Of a stretch of 64,000 nt of DNA, positions 16,083 through 25,233 are shown piece by piece. Origin of the DNA: Mycobacterium numidiamassiliense (GTDB taxonomy: Bacteria > Actinomycetota > Actinomycetes > Mycobacteriales > Mycobacteriaceae). The position numbers were made by a program, and so were the translations under genes. Numbering within the stretch: the first letter of the stretch is position 1; each line of letters begins with the position of its first letter. The DNA lies in the NCBI RefSeq assembly GCF_900157365.1, contig NZ_FUEZ01000004.1, positions 2,529,066 through 2,593,065 of the forward strand, in the 5' to 3' direction. The notes beneath the pieces were generated by a model. It saw only the letters and a list, made by a program, of their open reading frames with translations. It had not been told where the DNA came from and searched no databases.

Positions 16083-17252
16083 TTATTCGTACTTTATGGC
16101 GCGGTCCAACAGGGCGGCGACCTCGGTGTGCACGCGTCCGCGGCTCATATAGCGATCCTGCGTCATCGACACTTTTGAATGCCCGAGGTGGTCGGCGCCG
16201 ATGCGCGCCGATAGGCCCTCGTCGTCAATCAGCGTCGCCACGGTCTTGCGGAACGAATGCGTGGTAACGCCGGGCACGCCAAGTTCGTCACGGACTTTCC
16301 GCCACTGCTTGCCAAGATTGTTGGGGTCGCGAAGAGTGCCTGCCGTCGACGGAAAGATAACGGTCGACTCGCCAAAGTACGGATGGGTGCGGCGGTCCCG
16401 AAGCGCGCTGACGGCAAAGCGCGGCAAAGGTATCGTGCGCCGGCCCGCATCGGTCTTCGTGTCGTCGGTCCGTTGTAAGCCCACTCCGACTACGCGAACC
16501 ACCTTTCCGGTGACCGCAATCGTTTCTTTCGTCTCGTCGAAGTCGGTCCACCGCAACGCCAACAGCTCGGAGCGGCGGAGCCCAGTGGCGATTAGAACGG
16601 TAATCGGGTCGACGAGATCATTTCGTTGGCAGTAGCCGTCGGCCCGCAGCCGCACCAGCAGGTCGCGCAGCTCGTCGGCGCTGAGCGCCGTCGCGCCCTT
16701 TGGTCGTCGCTTTAGCCCGATCGGCTGAACGTCGCGGACTGGGTTGGCGCTCAATGTGTTAGCCATGACCGCTAGCTGCAATCCGCCCCGCAAAATGGTC
16801 TTCGCCTGGCGAGCCATCGTTGCGCCGTGGGCCGCCCGCATGGACCGGATTGCCGCATCGATTCGCGCAGGTGTCGCCTCGTCAACCCGAACGCTTCCGA
16901 CAAACTTCGCTAGCTTCCCGGCCGCGAATCGATATGTCGATAACGTGACCGGAGATCGGCCGTCCTCGGCCAGCCTGGCGAGATGCCGTTCGATGAGAAC
17001 AGTGATTTTGGTATCGAGGGCGATCTGGTCAGCATGACTCGGCGCACGTCGCGCCAGCAATGCTTCGATAAGAGCATCTTCGGCGAGTTTGCCATGCTTG
17101 TCGTGCTCATCGGCTGGGCCGCGGCGCTCAATTCGCCGGGTGACGCCGTCGGCATCCCGAATCTTGCATCGCGCTACCCACACGCCGCTGCCCAGGTACT
17201 CGCGGGTGATCTTCCCGTGCTGCCCGATGCGAAGAGGAGGTCTACCGGCCAC
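16083..17252 (-). CDS. int: Tyrosine recombinase (integrase)
   Basis: A 389-residue phage-type integrase. The N-terminal part has an arm-binding-like domain (ITREYLGSGVWVARCKIRD) and a core-binding helical domain. The catalytic domain shows the first Arg in TGLRRSELLALRW, the H-x-x-R box HSFRKT, HLGHSKVS and the nucleophilic Tyr in TQDRYMS. The GTG at 17252 is preceded by AAGGAG; upstream in-frame codons lack a ribosome site. Its 3' end lies next to attL, the usual position for an element integrated in a tRNA. It should catalyse recombination between the element att site and the tRNA tail. Confidence 0.95.
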   Translation of the reverse strand: MAGRPPLRIGQHGKITREYLGSGVWVARCKIRDADGVTRRIERRGPADEHDKHGKLAEDALIEALLARRAPSHADQIALDTKITVLIERHLARLAEDGRSPVTLSTYRFAAGKLAKFVGSVRVDEATPARIDAAIRSMRAAHGATMARQAKTILRGGLQLAVMANTLSANPVRDVQPIGLKRRPKGATALSADELRDLLVRLRADGYCQRNDLVDPITVLIATGLRRSELLALRWTDFDETKETIAVTGKVVRVVGVGLQRTDDTKTDAGRRTIPLPRFAVSALRDRRTHPYFGESTVIFPSTAGTLRDPNNLGKQWRKVRDELGVPGVTTHSFRKTVATLIDDEGLSARIGADHLGHSKVSMTQDRYMSRGRVHTEVAALLDRAIKYE

Positions 17253-17391
17253 AATGCTCCTTGTGGGGGACTGCGCACCATGGCACCACGCCCGAATGTC
17301 TGTGCCTAACACTTCGTTTCATGTCAGATCAGCATGCAGCCTGCGTGCTCTGGGACAAACATCCGATGGCAAGTAAGCCCGCGAGGCGTCG

Positions 17392-17607
17392 TCATGCAGA
17401 GTCCCGATCACGATCATCGAACTGTTGTCCCTCCCAGGCTAGGACATCACTCAGCCGGTAACGTACATGTTTACCGAACTTCGCGTAGCGCGGTCCCTTA
17501 CCTTTTGACGCCCACCCCGCGGGCGTCTTGACCGGCAGGCCATACCGGTCGGCAAGTTCCTGTCGACTCAGCCACTTATCGTGCGTGTCTGCCTCCATGG
17601 CGGTCAT
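17392..17607 (-). CDS. xis: Excisionase-like winged-helix protein
   Basis: A small protein of about 71 residues (start at 17607 or the ATG at 17598). It has the MerR/excisionase-type helix-turn-helix: WLSRQELADRYGLPVKTPAG followed by YAKFGKHVRYRLSDVLAWE. That is the pattern of the AlpA/Xis-like DNA-binding proteins that mark a target and direct excision. It lies immediately upstream of the integrase on the same strand, as expected for an int-xis module. The longer open frame reaching 17742 has no convincing start. Confidence 0.85.
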   Translation of the reverse strand: MTAMEADTHDKWLSRQELADRYGLPVKTPAGWASKGKGPRYAKFGKHVRYRLSDVLAWEGQQFDDRDRDSA

Positions 17608-18140
17608 CCCCTTCAGAGCTCGGCGCTTATTGAATGAATCGTAAACCCTGAACGTGACACTTCTTGAGCATCTAAACGTTCGCGGATTGCATGTGGTGTT
17701 TGAATTGCTCCATTTGAAGTTCCTGCTGATGAATTCATGCAACCCGTGAACAGTTGGTGCTCACGGATTGCAGCTACCTGTCAAAGTATTCAGGCACAAC
17801 CCCGGAGACCTTCTGCGACACTGACTGTTTCCTGTGCGCGGTCAGAAATCTCCTCGACGTTAAAAGCGGACCGCGAGGCCGATGCGCGCGTTTAGAATTC
17901 GATCCGTGGCCGACCGCTGCAGCTAGCCCGCCCGACGGTAGTGCACCTCGCTATCCGACCGAGACGATCACCGTCGCCAATCAGCTGCACCTGTCGCGGT
18001 TGGTGTAATTGGTGATTATCGGCGCCAGAAGGCAGTGCGTAATTGTGTCGGTCCAGCCGCCGTAATCGCGGGGCCTGCGGCCAATATCTGTCGACGCTGG
18101 TTGCTTGATTATCCCGGCTGTCAGCGTGCTCAGGATTCGC
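17608..18140. other. Intergenic region, no gene supported
   Basis: About 530 bases separate the excisionase start from the end of the OLD-like gene. The part next to the excisionase (17608-17760) is AT-rich and probably holds its promoter. Open frames here are short and have no recognisable motif. Confidence 0.5.
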
Positions 18141-19859
18141 CTACAGGAAGGCGCTGCTGGGCACTTCGCTCAAAATTTCGCCGATCTTTGTATCAATCCA
18201 TGAAGCGAGGCCGATCATGAACGGGCCAACTGGGTCGCCTTGCTCGGCGTTATTGGCGAGTCGCCTTTTTGCCGCTTCTAGCTTTGGCCGCTTGATGGAG
18301 TAGGGGGCGTCTGCTGCGCCGGTCTCTCGGCCCAGAGTGGTTATCGATACCACCGAAGTGACGAAGTCGGTCGGTAGAAACCTTTCGATCCCAACGAATG
18401 ATTCTCCGAGTGCAGGATTGCTGAGGGCCGCTGGCGCCGTAAAACACGCCGAGTAAGGATGGACTCCCAGCACTGCCTCATACTTTGCGCTGTCCTTGGC
18501 CTCCCAGTCACGCAAAACGACAACAGGGGCTGCATCGGGGCGGGATGCCACAACCTGCTTGTTGTACTTCAAGTACTGATGAATGGCATCGCCGGTGTAG
18601 TCGTCACCAAACGCGGCCTTCGGCGAGATCAATCGCCACCGAGGCTTGAGGTTTCCTTGCTCGATAGCGGCGCGCAAGTAGATGTCGTCAAATGCGCCCT
18701 CTACGATGACGATTGGGTCACTCGCGAAGGTGAAGAGTGGATGCGAATAGGTCGAGATCGCAGCTTTTGCGCTTACGACCAACGCCTCGCGCACCGGCAT
18801 TCGCTGGAGAGATGTATCAGGGTCTTTAGTTGTCAGCCAAGCAAACTCTGACGTTCGAACGAATTCATCCTGGTGGGTCGTTACAAATATCTGCCGCTTC
18901 GGGTCTTCTGCGTACTTCCCAAGGTCCGTGGCGAACTGGATACGAAGTCCCGCGTGTAGAAAGCTCTCGGGTTCCTCGATCGCCCAGATACTTGCCTGAA
19001 TCCAACCGAATCCGCTGGCTCGGTGCGTTCGGTCTGCGAGGTTCAGAACGTGTAGCAGTAACAGCGACTGCACACCAGAACCCTCGAACTCCGGCGCTCG
19101 CGCAACATCGCCGACAGTGCTGGCTTGGACTCCAAGATTGAACACAAGGTCGGCAAAGTCTACAGGCAAGTCAGGTTGGATTCCGAGCCCGGGGAGACCA
19201 CGAGATACGGCTGCTGACACATCTCCAAACATCCTCTCGCCCATAGCTTTTAGCTCATCGAAAAGCTCATCGACCGATGATTCGCGGTACGCCTTCGTGG
19301 AACGGAGCCGTGACACCAGCGTGCTTTGGAGGGGAGCGAGTTCGCTTCGTATAAGGTCGGCTGGTCGAGCGTGGTTGGGAATATACACAAAACGCACCGC
19401 GCGAATGTGTGCCAACACTGACGCTGTATGTTCGGTCGTCGCCTCCACCATTTCGCTCATTGAAGGGCCGAAGTAGAGCGTCTCGATCGTCGCTGTCTTG
19501 TCGACACCCAAGCCCCACATTCGCTTGATGAAAATTAGGTCGCTGATTCCATGGGCCCCGTGGAAGTCTTCCTGGCCCCTGACTTTAAAGCTCTCGTTGA
19601 GTCGCAGTCCGACCGTGACCGACACGAGCTTCTTCTTGCCTTTCGGCGCGTGGGTACTGAAGTCGTCGGTCATGCTGAGTGGCGTCCGATCCTCGTCCAG
19701 GTAGCCGTTAAAGAACAGATTTAGTGCTCGAAGGACGTTGGACTTACCGCTGCTGTTAAGTCCCACAAGGGGTACGTAATCGCCGACCTCGGTTATCTCT
19801 GCGCTCCGTATTGACCGAAAATTCTCGACCTCCACGTACTCAATGACACTCAACTCCAC
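18141..19859 (-). CDS. OLD-family ATPase/TOPRIM nuclease-like protein
   Basis: A 572-residue protein with an N-terminal ABC-type ATPase and a C-terminal TOPRIM domain. Walker A is GLNSSGKSN at residues 33-41, Walker B is WAIEEPESF at 293-301, and a THQDEF H-loop follows. The TOPRIM part has IVIVEGAFDD (Glu near 387) and VVVLRDWEAKD (Asp near 451). This is the layout of OLD nucleases and of GajA, used in phage and plasmid defence. No UvrD-like helicase (GajB) is beside it. Instead a PD-(D/E)XK protein lies 234 bases upstream on the same strand. It could act alone as a class-1 OLD enzyme or with that neighbour. Coding GC is visibly lower than in the chromosomal part. Confidence 0.85.
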   Translation of the reverse strand: MELSVIEYVEVENFRSIRSAEITEVGDYVPLVGLNSSGKSNVLRALNLFFNGYLDEDRTPLSMTDDFSTHAPKGKKKLVSVTVGLRLNESFKVRGQEDFHGAHGISDLIFIKRMWGLGVDKTATIETLYFGPSMSEMVEATTEHTASVLAHIRAVRFVYIPNHARPADLIRSELAPLQSTLVSRLRSTKAYRESSVDELFDELKAMGERMFGDVSAAVSRGLPGLGIQPDLPVDFADLVFNLGVQASTVGDVARAPEFEGSGVQSLLLLHVLNLADRTHRASGFGWIQASIWAIEEPESFLHAGLRIQFATDLGKYAEDPKRQIFVTTHQDEFVRTSEFAWLTTKDPDTSLQRMPVREALVVSAKAAISTYSHPLFTFASDPIVIVEGAFDDIYLRAAIEQGNLKPRWRLISPKAAFGDDYTGDAIHQYLKYNKQVVASRPDAAPVVVLRDWEAKDSAKYEAVLGVHPYSACFTAPAALSNPALGESFVGIERFLPTDFVTSVVSITTLGRETGAADAPYSIKRPKLEAAKRRLANNAEQGDPVGPFMIGLASWIDTKIGEILSEVPSSAFL

Positions 19860-20093
19860 AGTCCTCTCAAAGGAGCTTGCCCGTTCACGTCCGTCGTAGC
19901 TATCTGTCGATCAGCGGAGAAGGATGCTTGACCGTTTGTGTTGACACAGGCGAGATTGCCGCGCGCCGTGACGCGAGTTTATGCCGTCTTCGTAGCGAAT
20001 CCGGTAAACCGAAAGCGTGTCGTACCTTGCGCCGCTCGGTAAGAACCGAGGTTGCGGTAAGACGTCCGACTTTGTGCGCGCGTGCAGTCCCTG

Positions 20094-21551
20094 CTAGTCG
20101 AGCGACGCCGGGGATGGGAATCGATAAGAATCCCAGGACTTTTCGAGTATTAAGTTTTCGCGGCCAGGGCTCGAGGGAAGATCTCGCAACGAGATTAAAT
20201 CACCCGGCGCTCGATCGTGGGCGCGCTGCAATAGGAGTTGTTCAGCTTCATCTCCATAGGCAACGAGCATCTCGACCTCCCGGGCGCTCACCGCTGCAAC
20301 CGGAACGTCGGATAAATTGCCTGATGATATCGAAGTCAGTTGTTGCTCAACAAGATAGGCGGCACCGGTGTAAATTGGTTCCGCGGAGACGATGAGGGCA
20401 ATGATCGGCCGGTCTGTTGGGATGTGGCTGAACTCCGGCGTCTTTGCGGCCATCTGTTGAATCGAGTGCTCAAGCTGTCGGTACGCGCGCTCAATCGAGC
20501 TCGTTAGGTCCGTGGCTAACGGCGAGTCGCCGGCTCGGGCTGCCAGGCCGAGGCGCTTGAGTTTGCATTCAACCAAAAGAACCAGTCCTGGCATGACTAC
20601 GAACCAGTCGACGCTCTTCTTGACTCCCCTCGGCCCGTACACTATTTCGGGGCGCACCTCAGCTCCGTCAATCAAATCCAGGTTGCGGCCGATGTAATGC
20701 TCGAATAACCTGCCCATTTCGTCTGCAAAAGCGTTGCCGTACTTACTAATTCCTGGATAGTAGAGTCCACCCGGCGTGACGGTACGCATGATCAGGCGTG
20801 GGGCTGGCGCGAAAGAAAGATCCCTCCCAAAGTTGATGAACGGAGTTCGAACCAAAGGGTTGTAGTCGTAGCGCGCAAGCTTCTTGTTGCCGTGAGAGTT
20901 CTGCTCGTAGTCTTTTTTGAAGTCATCGCGTGTGGCAGTCAGCCGTCTGGCCGTCACTTCCAGCGTCTCTTTGGGAAAGAGCGCGAGCACTTCCTCGAAG
21001 TTGCTTTGGCTGAGCCACGCCCGGTTGTAGGTGCCGCCATTCTGGTAGGCGCCGACTTGCAAGACGAATGTAGCGCCGATGGCGGCACGTAGATCCATCC
21101 CACCGAGGAGTTCGGCAAGGGACGATGTCGAGATCACAGATGTCTGAACGTGGTCGAGTCCTTCAACCAGCAGAGCGTGCGACCGCGCGAGCTCTTCGAA
21201 TATTGACTCCTGCCAAGGGAATTGCTCGTAGAGAAGGGGTGTGATGACCGAAAGAAGGAAGCCGGGGTCGCCCGGGTGCGGCGTAGCTTCGCAATTGAAA
21301 AACCTTCGCATCAAATCGTCGATTGATCGCGCCGACACCAGATTGCCGCGGTATTCGTTGCCGTGCAGAAGCGATTCACGAGCAGCGACGGCCAGCCCCC
21401 AAGGTGGGCACCTGAGCTTTTCCTGGTCTGTGTAGGGAGGCTCTCCCAGCGCCGCCGACAGAGCCGAGATCCTCGGAATGAGGTCAGTGGGCCTGAAGGC
21501 GCGACACGCTTGGACGAACTCGCGATAGCTGCGGTTCCAACTTGATGGCAC
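20094..21551 (-). CDS. PD-(D/E)XK nuclease-like protein
   Basis: A 485-residue protein. Residues 1-280 are largely helical and unrecognised. Residues 286-340 show a restriction-endonuclease core: an upstream glutamate region (HYIGRNLDLIDGAEVRPEIV), then KKSVDWFVVMPGLVLLVECK with Asp 315, Glu 328 and Lys 330. A helix with SIERAYRQLEHSIQQM follows, as in NERD-like and other DNA-cleaving domains. The start is GTG at 21551. It is on the same strand as the OLD-like gene, 234 bases apart, and the two could form a two-gene defence unit. The function is inferred from the fold and context only. Confidence 0.65.
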   Translation of the reverse strand: MPSSWNRSYREFVQACRAFRPTDLIPRISALSAALGEPPYTDQEKLRCPPWGLAVAARESLLHGNEYRGNLVSARSIDDLMRRFFNCEATPHPGDPGFLLSVITPLLYEQFPWQESIFEELARSHALLVEGLDHVQTSVISTSSLAELLGGMDLRAAIGATFVLQVGAYQNGGTYNRAWLSQSNFEEVLALFPKETLEVTARRLTATRDDFKKDYEQNSHGNKKLARYDYNPLVRTPFINFGRDLSFAPAPRLIMRTVTPGGLYYPGISKYGNAFADEMGRLFEHYIGRNLDLIDGAEVRPEIVYGPRGVKKSVDWFVVMPGLVLLVECKLKRLGLAARAGDSPLATDLTSSIERAYRQLEHSIQQMAAKTPEFSHIPTDRPIIALIVSAEPIYTGAAYLVEQQLTSISSGNLSDVPVAAVSAREVEMLVAYGDEAEQLLLQRAHDRAPGDLISLRDLPSSPGRENLILEKSWDSYRFPSPASLD

Positions 21552-21724
21552 TATCTCGTCACGGTACAGACCCCATCAGGACAGTCTTCGATATAGCGCG
21601 TTATGTCTCACACCCGCTGCGGCGGTCGAGTTCGACCCGGACTGCCGTGACCGTTAGTGTTCTTCAGCCGGTGCGGGCGGCGGTGGACACGGCCCGGTGC
21701 CACGCCATGCCATGATCGTTCCTA

Positions 21725-21964
21725 CTGGGCGCCGAGCTCGTTAAGCGCGGTTTGCCGGATCCGCGCTACCAGCGCTGGATCGACACCTATGCCGGCGACG
21801 ATTACCAGACCATCGTCACCGAGGTGCTGGCGCTGGCCAACATCGTTGGCCTGACCCTTTGCGCCGCCGACGAGTCGCGCGCCCGGGCCCATTTCGCCAC
21901 CACCGCACGCTACGAGTGGATGTTCTGGGACGCCGCGTGGCGCCGCGAGGTGTGGCCTGTCTGA
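21725..21964 (+). pseudogene. Thiaminase II/TenA-family tail (fragment)
   Basis: About 79 codons encode the C-terminal part of a TenA/THI-4-type protein: PRYQRWIDTYAGDDYQTIV, then the characteristic end TARYEWMFWDAAWRREVWPV before the TGA at 21962. A full protein is about 220 residues, and no matching N-terminal half is seen upstream. An internal TTG at 21752 could start a short product, but a tail alone cannot be active. It is probably a remnant of captured chromosomal DNA. Confidence 0.7.
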
Positions 21965-22382
21965 CGACGTACGACGCGGGCTAGTTCTACTGCTCAGCGG
22001 GCCTAGAGGAAGGCGCTGCAGGGCTGCTGAAATGCCCCTGAACTGGCGTTATGCAGCGAAGATTGACAGGCTCTCGCGACACACCGATGTTTTGTCAAAG
22101 TAGGTAGGCGTGTCTTGTCAATGTTCCTTGCATCTCGACAGTCACCGAACCTTTTTTTGTTGGCTAGAGGCGGAGTCGCCGCTTAGTTAGGGCTGCTTCT
22201 TTGGCGCTGGCCTGTATTTCTTCCGCTTCTTTCGAAACATGTTCTGAATCAGAATTTATTGGTCCTATGACGTCGCTAGCGGTTCTCGCAATAGACTTAA
22301 GCTGTTCTTCGTGTCGGCGTCGGGTGAAGACTGACCCCTGATCGTCGGGTGAATTTGGACCCCCTCCGTTGATGCTGAGGAA

Positions 22383-23612
22383 GTGATGTCAGTGGAGGAT
22401 TGGGCTGAGATCCGCCGGTTGCACCGGTCGGAGGGGATGCCGATCAAGGCGATTGCCCGGGTGATGGGTGTGGGCCGCAATACGGTCCGGCGAGCGTTGG
22501 CGGCTGAGGGGCCACCGAAGTATGAGCGGTTGCCGCGTGGTTCGAAGGTCGACGCGGTCGAGCCGCAGATCCGTGAGTTGTTGCGGGCCTATCCGAGGAT
22601 GCCGGCCACGGTGATCGCTGAGCGGGTCGGCTGGGGGTATGGGATCACGATTTTGAAGGACCGGATCCGTGAGCTGCGGCCGCTGTATCTGCCGCCAGAC
22701 CCGTCGGGGCGAACCCAGTATGTGGCCGGTGAGTTGGCGCAGTGCGATCTGTGGTTTCCGCCGGTGGACATCCCGCTGGGGTGTGGTCAGTTTGGCCGGC
22801 CCCCGGTGCTGGTGATGGTCAGTGGATACTCGCGAGTGATCACCGCGAAGATGCTGCCGTCGCGGCAGTCACCGGATCTGTTGTGCGGGCATTGGGAACT
22901 GTTGTGCGGTTGGGGTGTTGTCCCGCGAGCATTGGTGTGGGACAACGAGTCTGCGGTCGGTAAGTGGCGGGGTGGTAAGCCCGAACTCACCTCGGCGATG
23001 AACGCCTTCCGCGGGGTGCTGGGCATCAAGGTGGTGTTGTGCCGGCCCGCCGACCCGGAGGCCAAGGGTCTGGTGGAGCTGGCCAACGGCTACTTGGAGA
23101 CCTCGTTTCTGCCGGGGCGGTCGTTCGACTCTCCGGCGGACTTCAACGACCGACTCACCACGTGGTTAGTCGGTGCCACCTCCCGTACTCATCGCAGGCT
23201 GGGCTGTCGGCCGGCCGATCGCTGGGATGCTGATGCCGCAGCGATGCTGGAGTTGCCGCCCACAGCGCCGGCGGTGGGCTGGGCCACCACGGTGCGGTTG
23301 GGGCGCGATCATTACGTGCGCCTGGGTACCAATGACTACTCGGTGCACCCGTCGGTGATCGGCCGCAAAGTCAGCGTCAGCGCGGATCTGAATATGGTGT
23401 GGGTGCAGTGTGACTCGGTTCTGGTCGCCGTCCATCGGAGGTGTTGGGCGGCGCATCAGACGATCAGCGACCCCGCCCACATCGAGGCAGCCGCACAGCT
23501 GCGGACCCGGCACCGGCTGACGGCGAGCGCGCCTGCTGACGACGCGGTGGCCTACCGGGATCTGTCTGACTACGACCGCATCCTGGGTCTGGGCGAGGAG
23601 GCCGCCTCGTGA
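22383..23612 (+). CDS. istA: IS21 transposase IstA
   Basis: A 409-residue DDE transposase. The N-terminus has the HTH stretch MPIKAIARVMGVGRNTVRRA. The catalytic core shows the first Asp in GELAQCDLWFPP, the second in VWDNESAV and the Glu in ADPEAKGLVELANGYLE. The C-terminal beta-barrel region follows. The gene starts 71 bases inside the left end, and its stop overlaps the istB start by four bases, as is standard in IS21. The length is normal. Confidence 0.96.
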   Translation: MMSVEDWAEIRRLHRSEGMPIKAIARVMGVGRNTVRRALAAEGPPKYERLPRGSKVDAVEPQIRELLRAYPRMPATVIAERVGWGYGITILKDRIRELRPLYLPPDPSGRTQYVAGELAQCDLWFPPVDIPLGCGQFGRPPVLVMVSGYSRVITAKMLPSRQSPDLLCGHWELLCGWGVVPRALVWDNESAVGKWRGGKPELTSAMNAFRGVLGIKVVLCRPADPEAKGLVELANGYLETSFLPGRSFDSPADFNDRLTTWLVGATSRTHRRLGCRPADRWDADAAAMLELPPTAPAVGWATTVRLGRDHYVRLGTNDYSVHPSVIGRKVSVSADLNMVWVQCDSVLVAVHRRCWAAHQTISDPAHIEAAAQLRTRHRLTASAPADDAVAYRDLSDYDRILGLGEEAAS

Positions 23613-24412
23613 CCACCAAACGCACCTCGACCTCTAGCCGCGACATCACCGCCGAGCTGGCGTTTCTGACCCGCGCCCTCAAGGCGCCCTCGCTGGGTGA
23701 TGCGATTGCGCGGTTGGCTGAGCGGGCCCGCGCCGAGAGTTGGACCCATGAGGAGTTCCTGGCGGCGTGTCTGCAACGCGAGGTCGCCGCCCGCGAGTCC
23801 CACGGTGGTGAGGGCAGGATCCGTGCAGCCCGGTTCCCAGCACGAAAGGCATTGGAGGAGTTCGACTTCGACTATCAACGATCCCTCAAACGCGATCAGA
23901 TTGCGCACCTGGGCACCCTGGACTTCATCGCCTCCAAACAGAACGTCGTCTTCCTCGGACCGCCCGGGACCGGTAAGACGCACTTGTCGATCGGAATCGG
24001 CATCCGAGCCTGCCAGGCCGGGCACCGCGTCGCGTTCGCCACCGCCGCCCAATGGGTCGACCGTCTCGCCGCGGCCCACCATGGCGACCGACTCCAAGAC
24101 GAACTGATCAAACTCGGCCGCGTGCCGCTGTTGATCATCGACGAAGTCGGCTACATCCCGTTCGAACCCGAAGCGGCCAATCTGTTCTTCCAGTTGATCT
24201 CAGCCCGCTACGAACGCGCCAGTCTGATCGTCACGTCGAACAAGCCCTTCGGTCGCTGGGGTGAAGTCTTCGGCGACGACGTCGTCGCCGCAGCCATGAT
24301 CGACCGCCTTGTCCACCACGCCGAGGTCCTCTCAATGAAAGGAGACAGCTACCGACTAAAGGACCGAGACCTCGGCCGCGTCCCCGCGGCCACAACCACC
24401 AAAGAAACCTAG
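23609..24412 (+). CDS. istB: IS21 helper ATPase IstB
   Basis: A 267-residue AAA+ ATPase of the DnaC-like IstB family, which assembles on target DNA and directs IstA to it. Walker A is GPPGTGKTH, Walker B is LLIIDEVGYIPF, and sensor 1 is IVTSNKPFGRW. It is translationally coupled to istA and ends 56 bases before the right end of the element. Confidence 0.96.
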   Translation: MTTKRTSTSSRDITAELAFLTRALKAPSLGDAIARLAERARAESWTHEEFLAACLQREVAARESHGGEGRIRAARFPARKALEEFDFDYQRSLKRDQIAHLGTLDFIASKQNVVFLGPPGTGKTHLSIGIGIRACQAGHRVAFATAAQWVDRLAAAHHGDRLQDELIKLGRVPLLIIDEVGYIPFEPEAANLFFQLISARYERASLIVTSNKPFGRWGEVFGDDVVAAAMIDRLVHHAEVLSMKGDSYRLKDRDLGRVPAATTTKET

Positions 24413-25085
24413 GAGCGGGGTCCACTTTCAACCGACGCAAAGGGGTACAGATTCACCCGACGTTGACACTTCGGCCCTCTTTCGGTACTCCTTCGCTTGT
24501 CGGTCTTTAATTGACGCCTTGTCGCTGCCCGCAGCCACGACGATGCGCTGAAATTCCTCCCGGCATAGCCTGAAGCGCTCTTCCCACGATGGGTCCGGGA
24601 AACCATGGTTGTACGGCGAACCGCATTCCAACAGTTTCAGGTAGAGGGCTTCGTATTCGGCTTGCAACCGGAGGTGTTGATCCGCCTTCATCATCTGCAA
24701 GCAAGCAATCGCCATCAACGTTGCAAGAGTTGCCGCTAGTGATATTAAGCCCACCACGGTTTTGCTGCAGAAATCCGTTAGTACGCCCGCGGCGGCGACG
24801 GCGCTTAGGAGGGTTGATACCAGCAAGAAGATATTTGTCGCGGTGCGGTCTCGCGACCCGAGTTCGCCGTGTCCGATGGCGTTGGCTCTCGCGCACACCA
24901 GATAAGCAGTCTGAGTAAAAGCTTCCGGCAAGGCCACTTGGCCACCTCCCCTCGGTAAAGACTCCAACGTCATCATGACGCCTCACGGCTCAAGAGGTGT
25001 GTGAAACGCCGAGCATCGAACCCGTTTGAACCTGCACAACCGCGGTCTCAGGACGCGCCAGCGACACGCCGGGGGGTTACCGCGA

Positions 25086-25110
25086 AATGCTGCACCGACG
25101 GTGCAGCATT
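25086..25110. promoter_or_regulatory. Perfect 12-bp-arm palindrome between SLATT and SIR2 genes
   Basis: Arms AATGCTGCACCG and CGGTGCAGCATT are exact and separated by a single A. The site sits mid-way in the 257-base gap between two divergent genes, so an operator is more likely than a terminator. No regulator gene is next to it. Confidence 0.55.
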
Positions 25111-25233
25111 GAAGTGAAACGGGCGACTGCATTTCCTGCGGATGCTGGTTGCGTAGGCGCGTTTCGATCACAAGGTTCGACCTCATGGTCATCGCAATAA
25201 ACCTCAGTCTGCAGCGCACAGCAACTGGGCAAA

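Larger units (their letters stand above)
22312..24468 (+). mobile_element. IS21-family insertion sequence
   Basis: The 2157-base element begins TGTCGGCGTCGGGTGAA and its other end, read inward, begins TGTCAACGTCGGGTGAA. Similarity between the ends continues for about 55 bases, including a second GTCGGxTGAA copy, the multiple-terminal-repeat style of IS21 elements. A 5-base target duplication CTTCG flanks it at 22307-22311 and 24469-24473. It carries istA and istB, both intact, so it may still be active. Confidence 0.95.
22164..24976 (-). pseudogene. SLATT-like two-TM effector gene, split by an IS21 element
   Basis: The 5' part (24976-24469) encodes a cytosolic N-terminus, two TM helices (about residues 48-66 and 73-95) and a soluble segment beginning KADQHLRLQAEYEALYLKLL, the layout of SLATT-type membrane effectors. 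At 24468 the frame runs into an IS element and stops after about 14 foreign codons. Removing the IS and one 5-base target duplication joins it in frame to 22306-22164, which adds EEQLKSIARTASDVIGPINS and further residues to a TAG at 22164-22166, giving 216 residues. The reconstructed frame is exact, so the disruption is real and probably recent. The gene faces the SIR2 gene across a 257-base gap. Confidence 0.8.

Noticed and set aside
18141..21551. Complete Gabija system
   Set aside because: The OLD/TOPRIM component is present but no UvrD-like helicase is found; the neighbour is a PD-(D/E)XK protein.
22312..24468. IS21 genes as possible defence cargo
   Set aside because: Terminal repeats, the 5-base duplication and overlapping istA/istB identify an ordinary insertion sequence.
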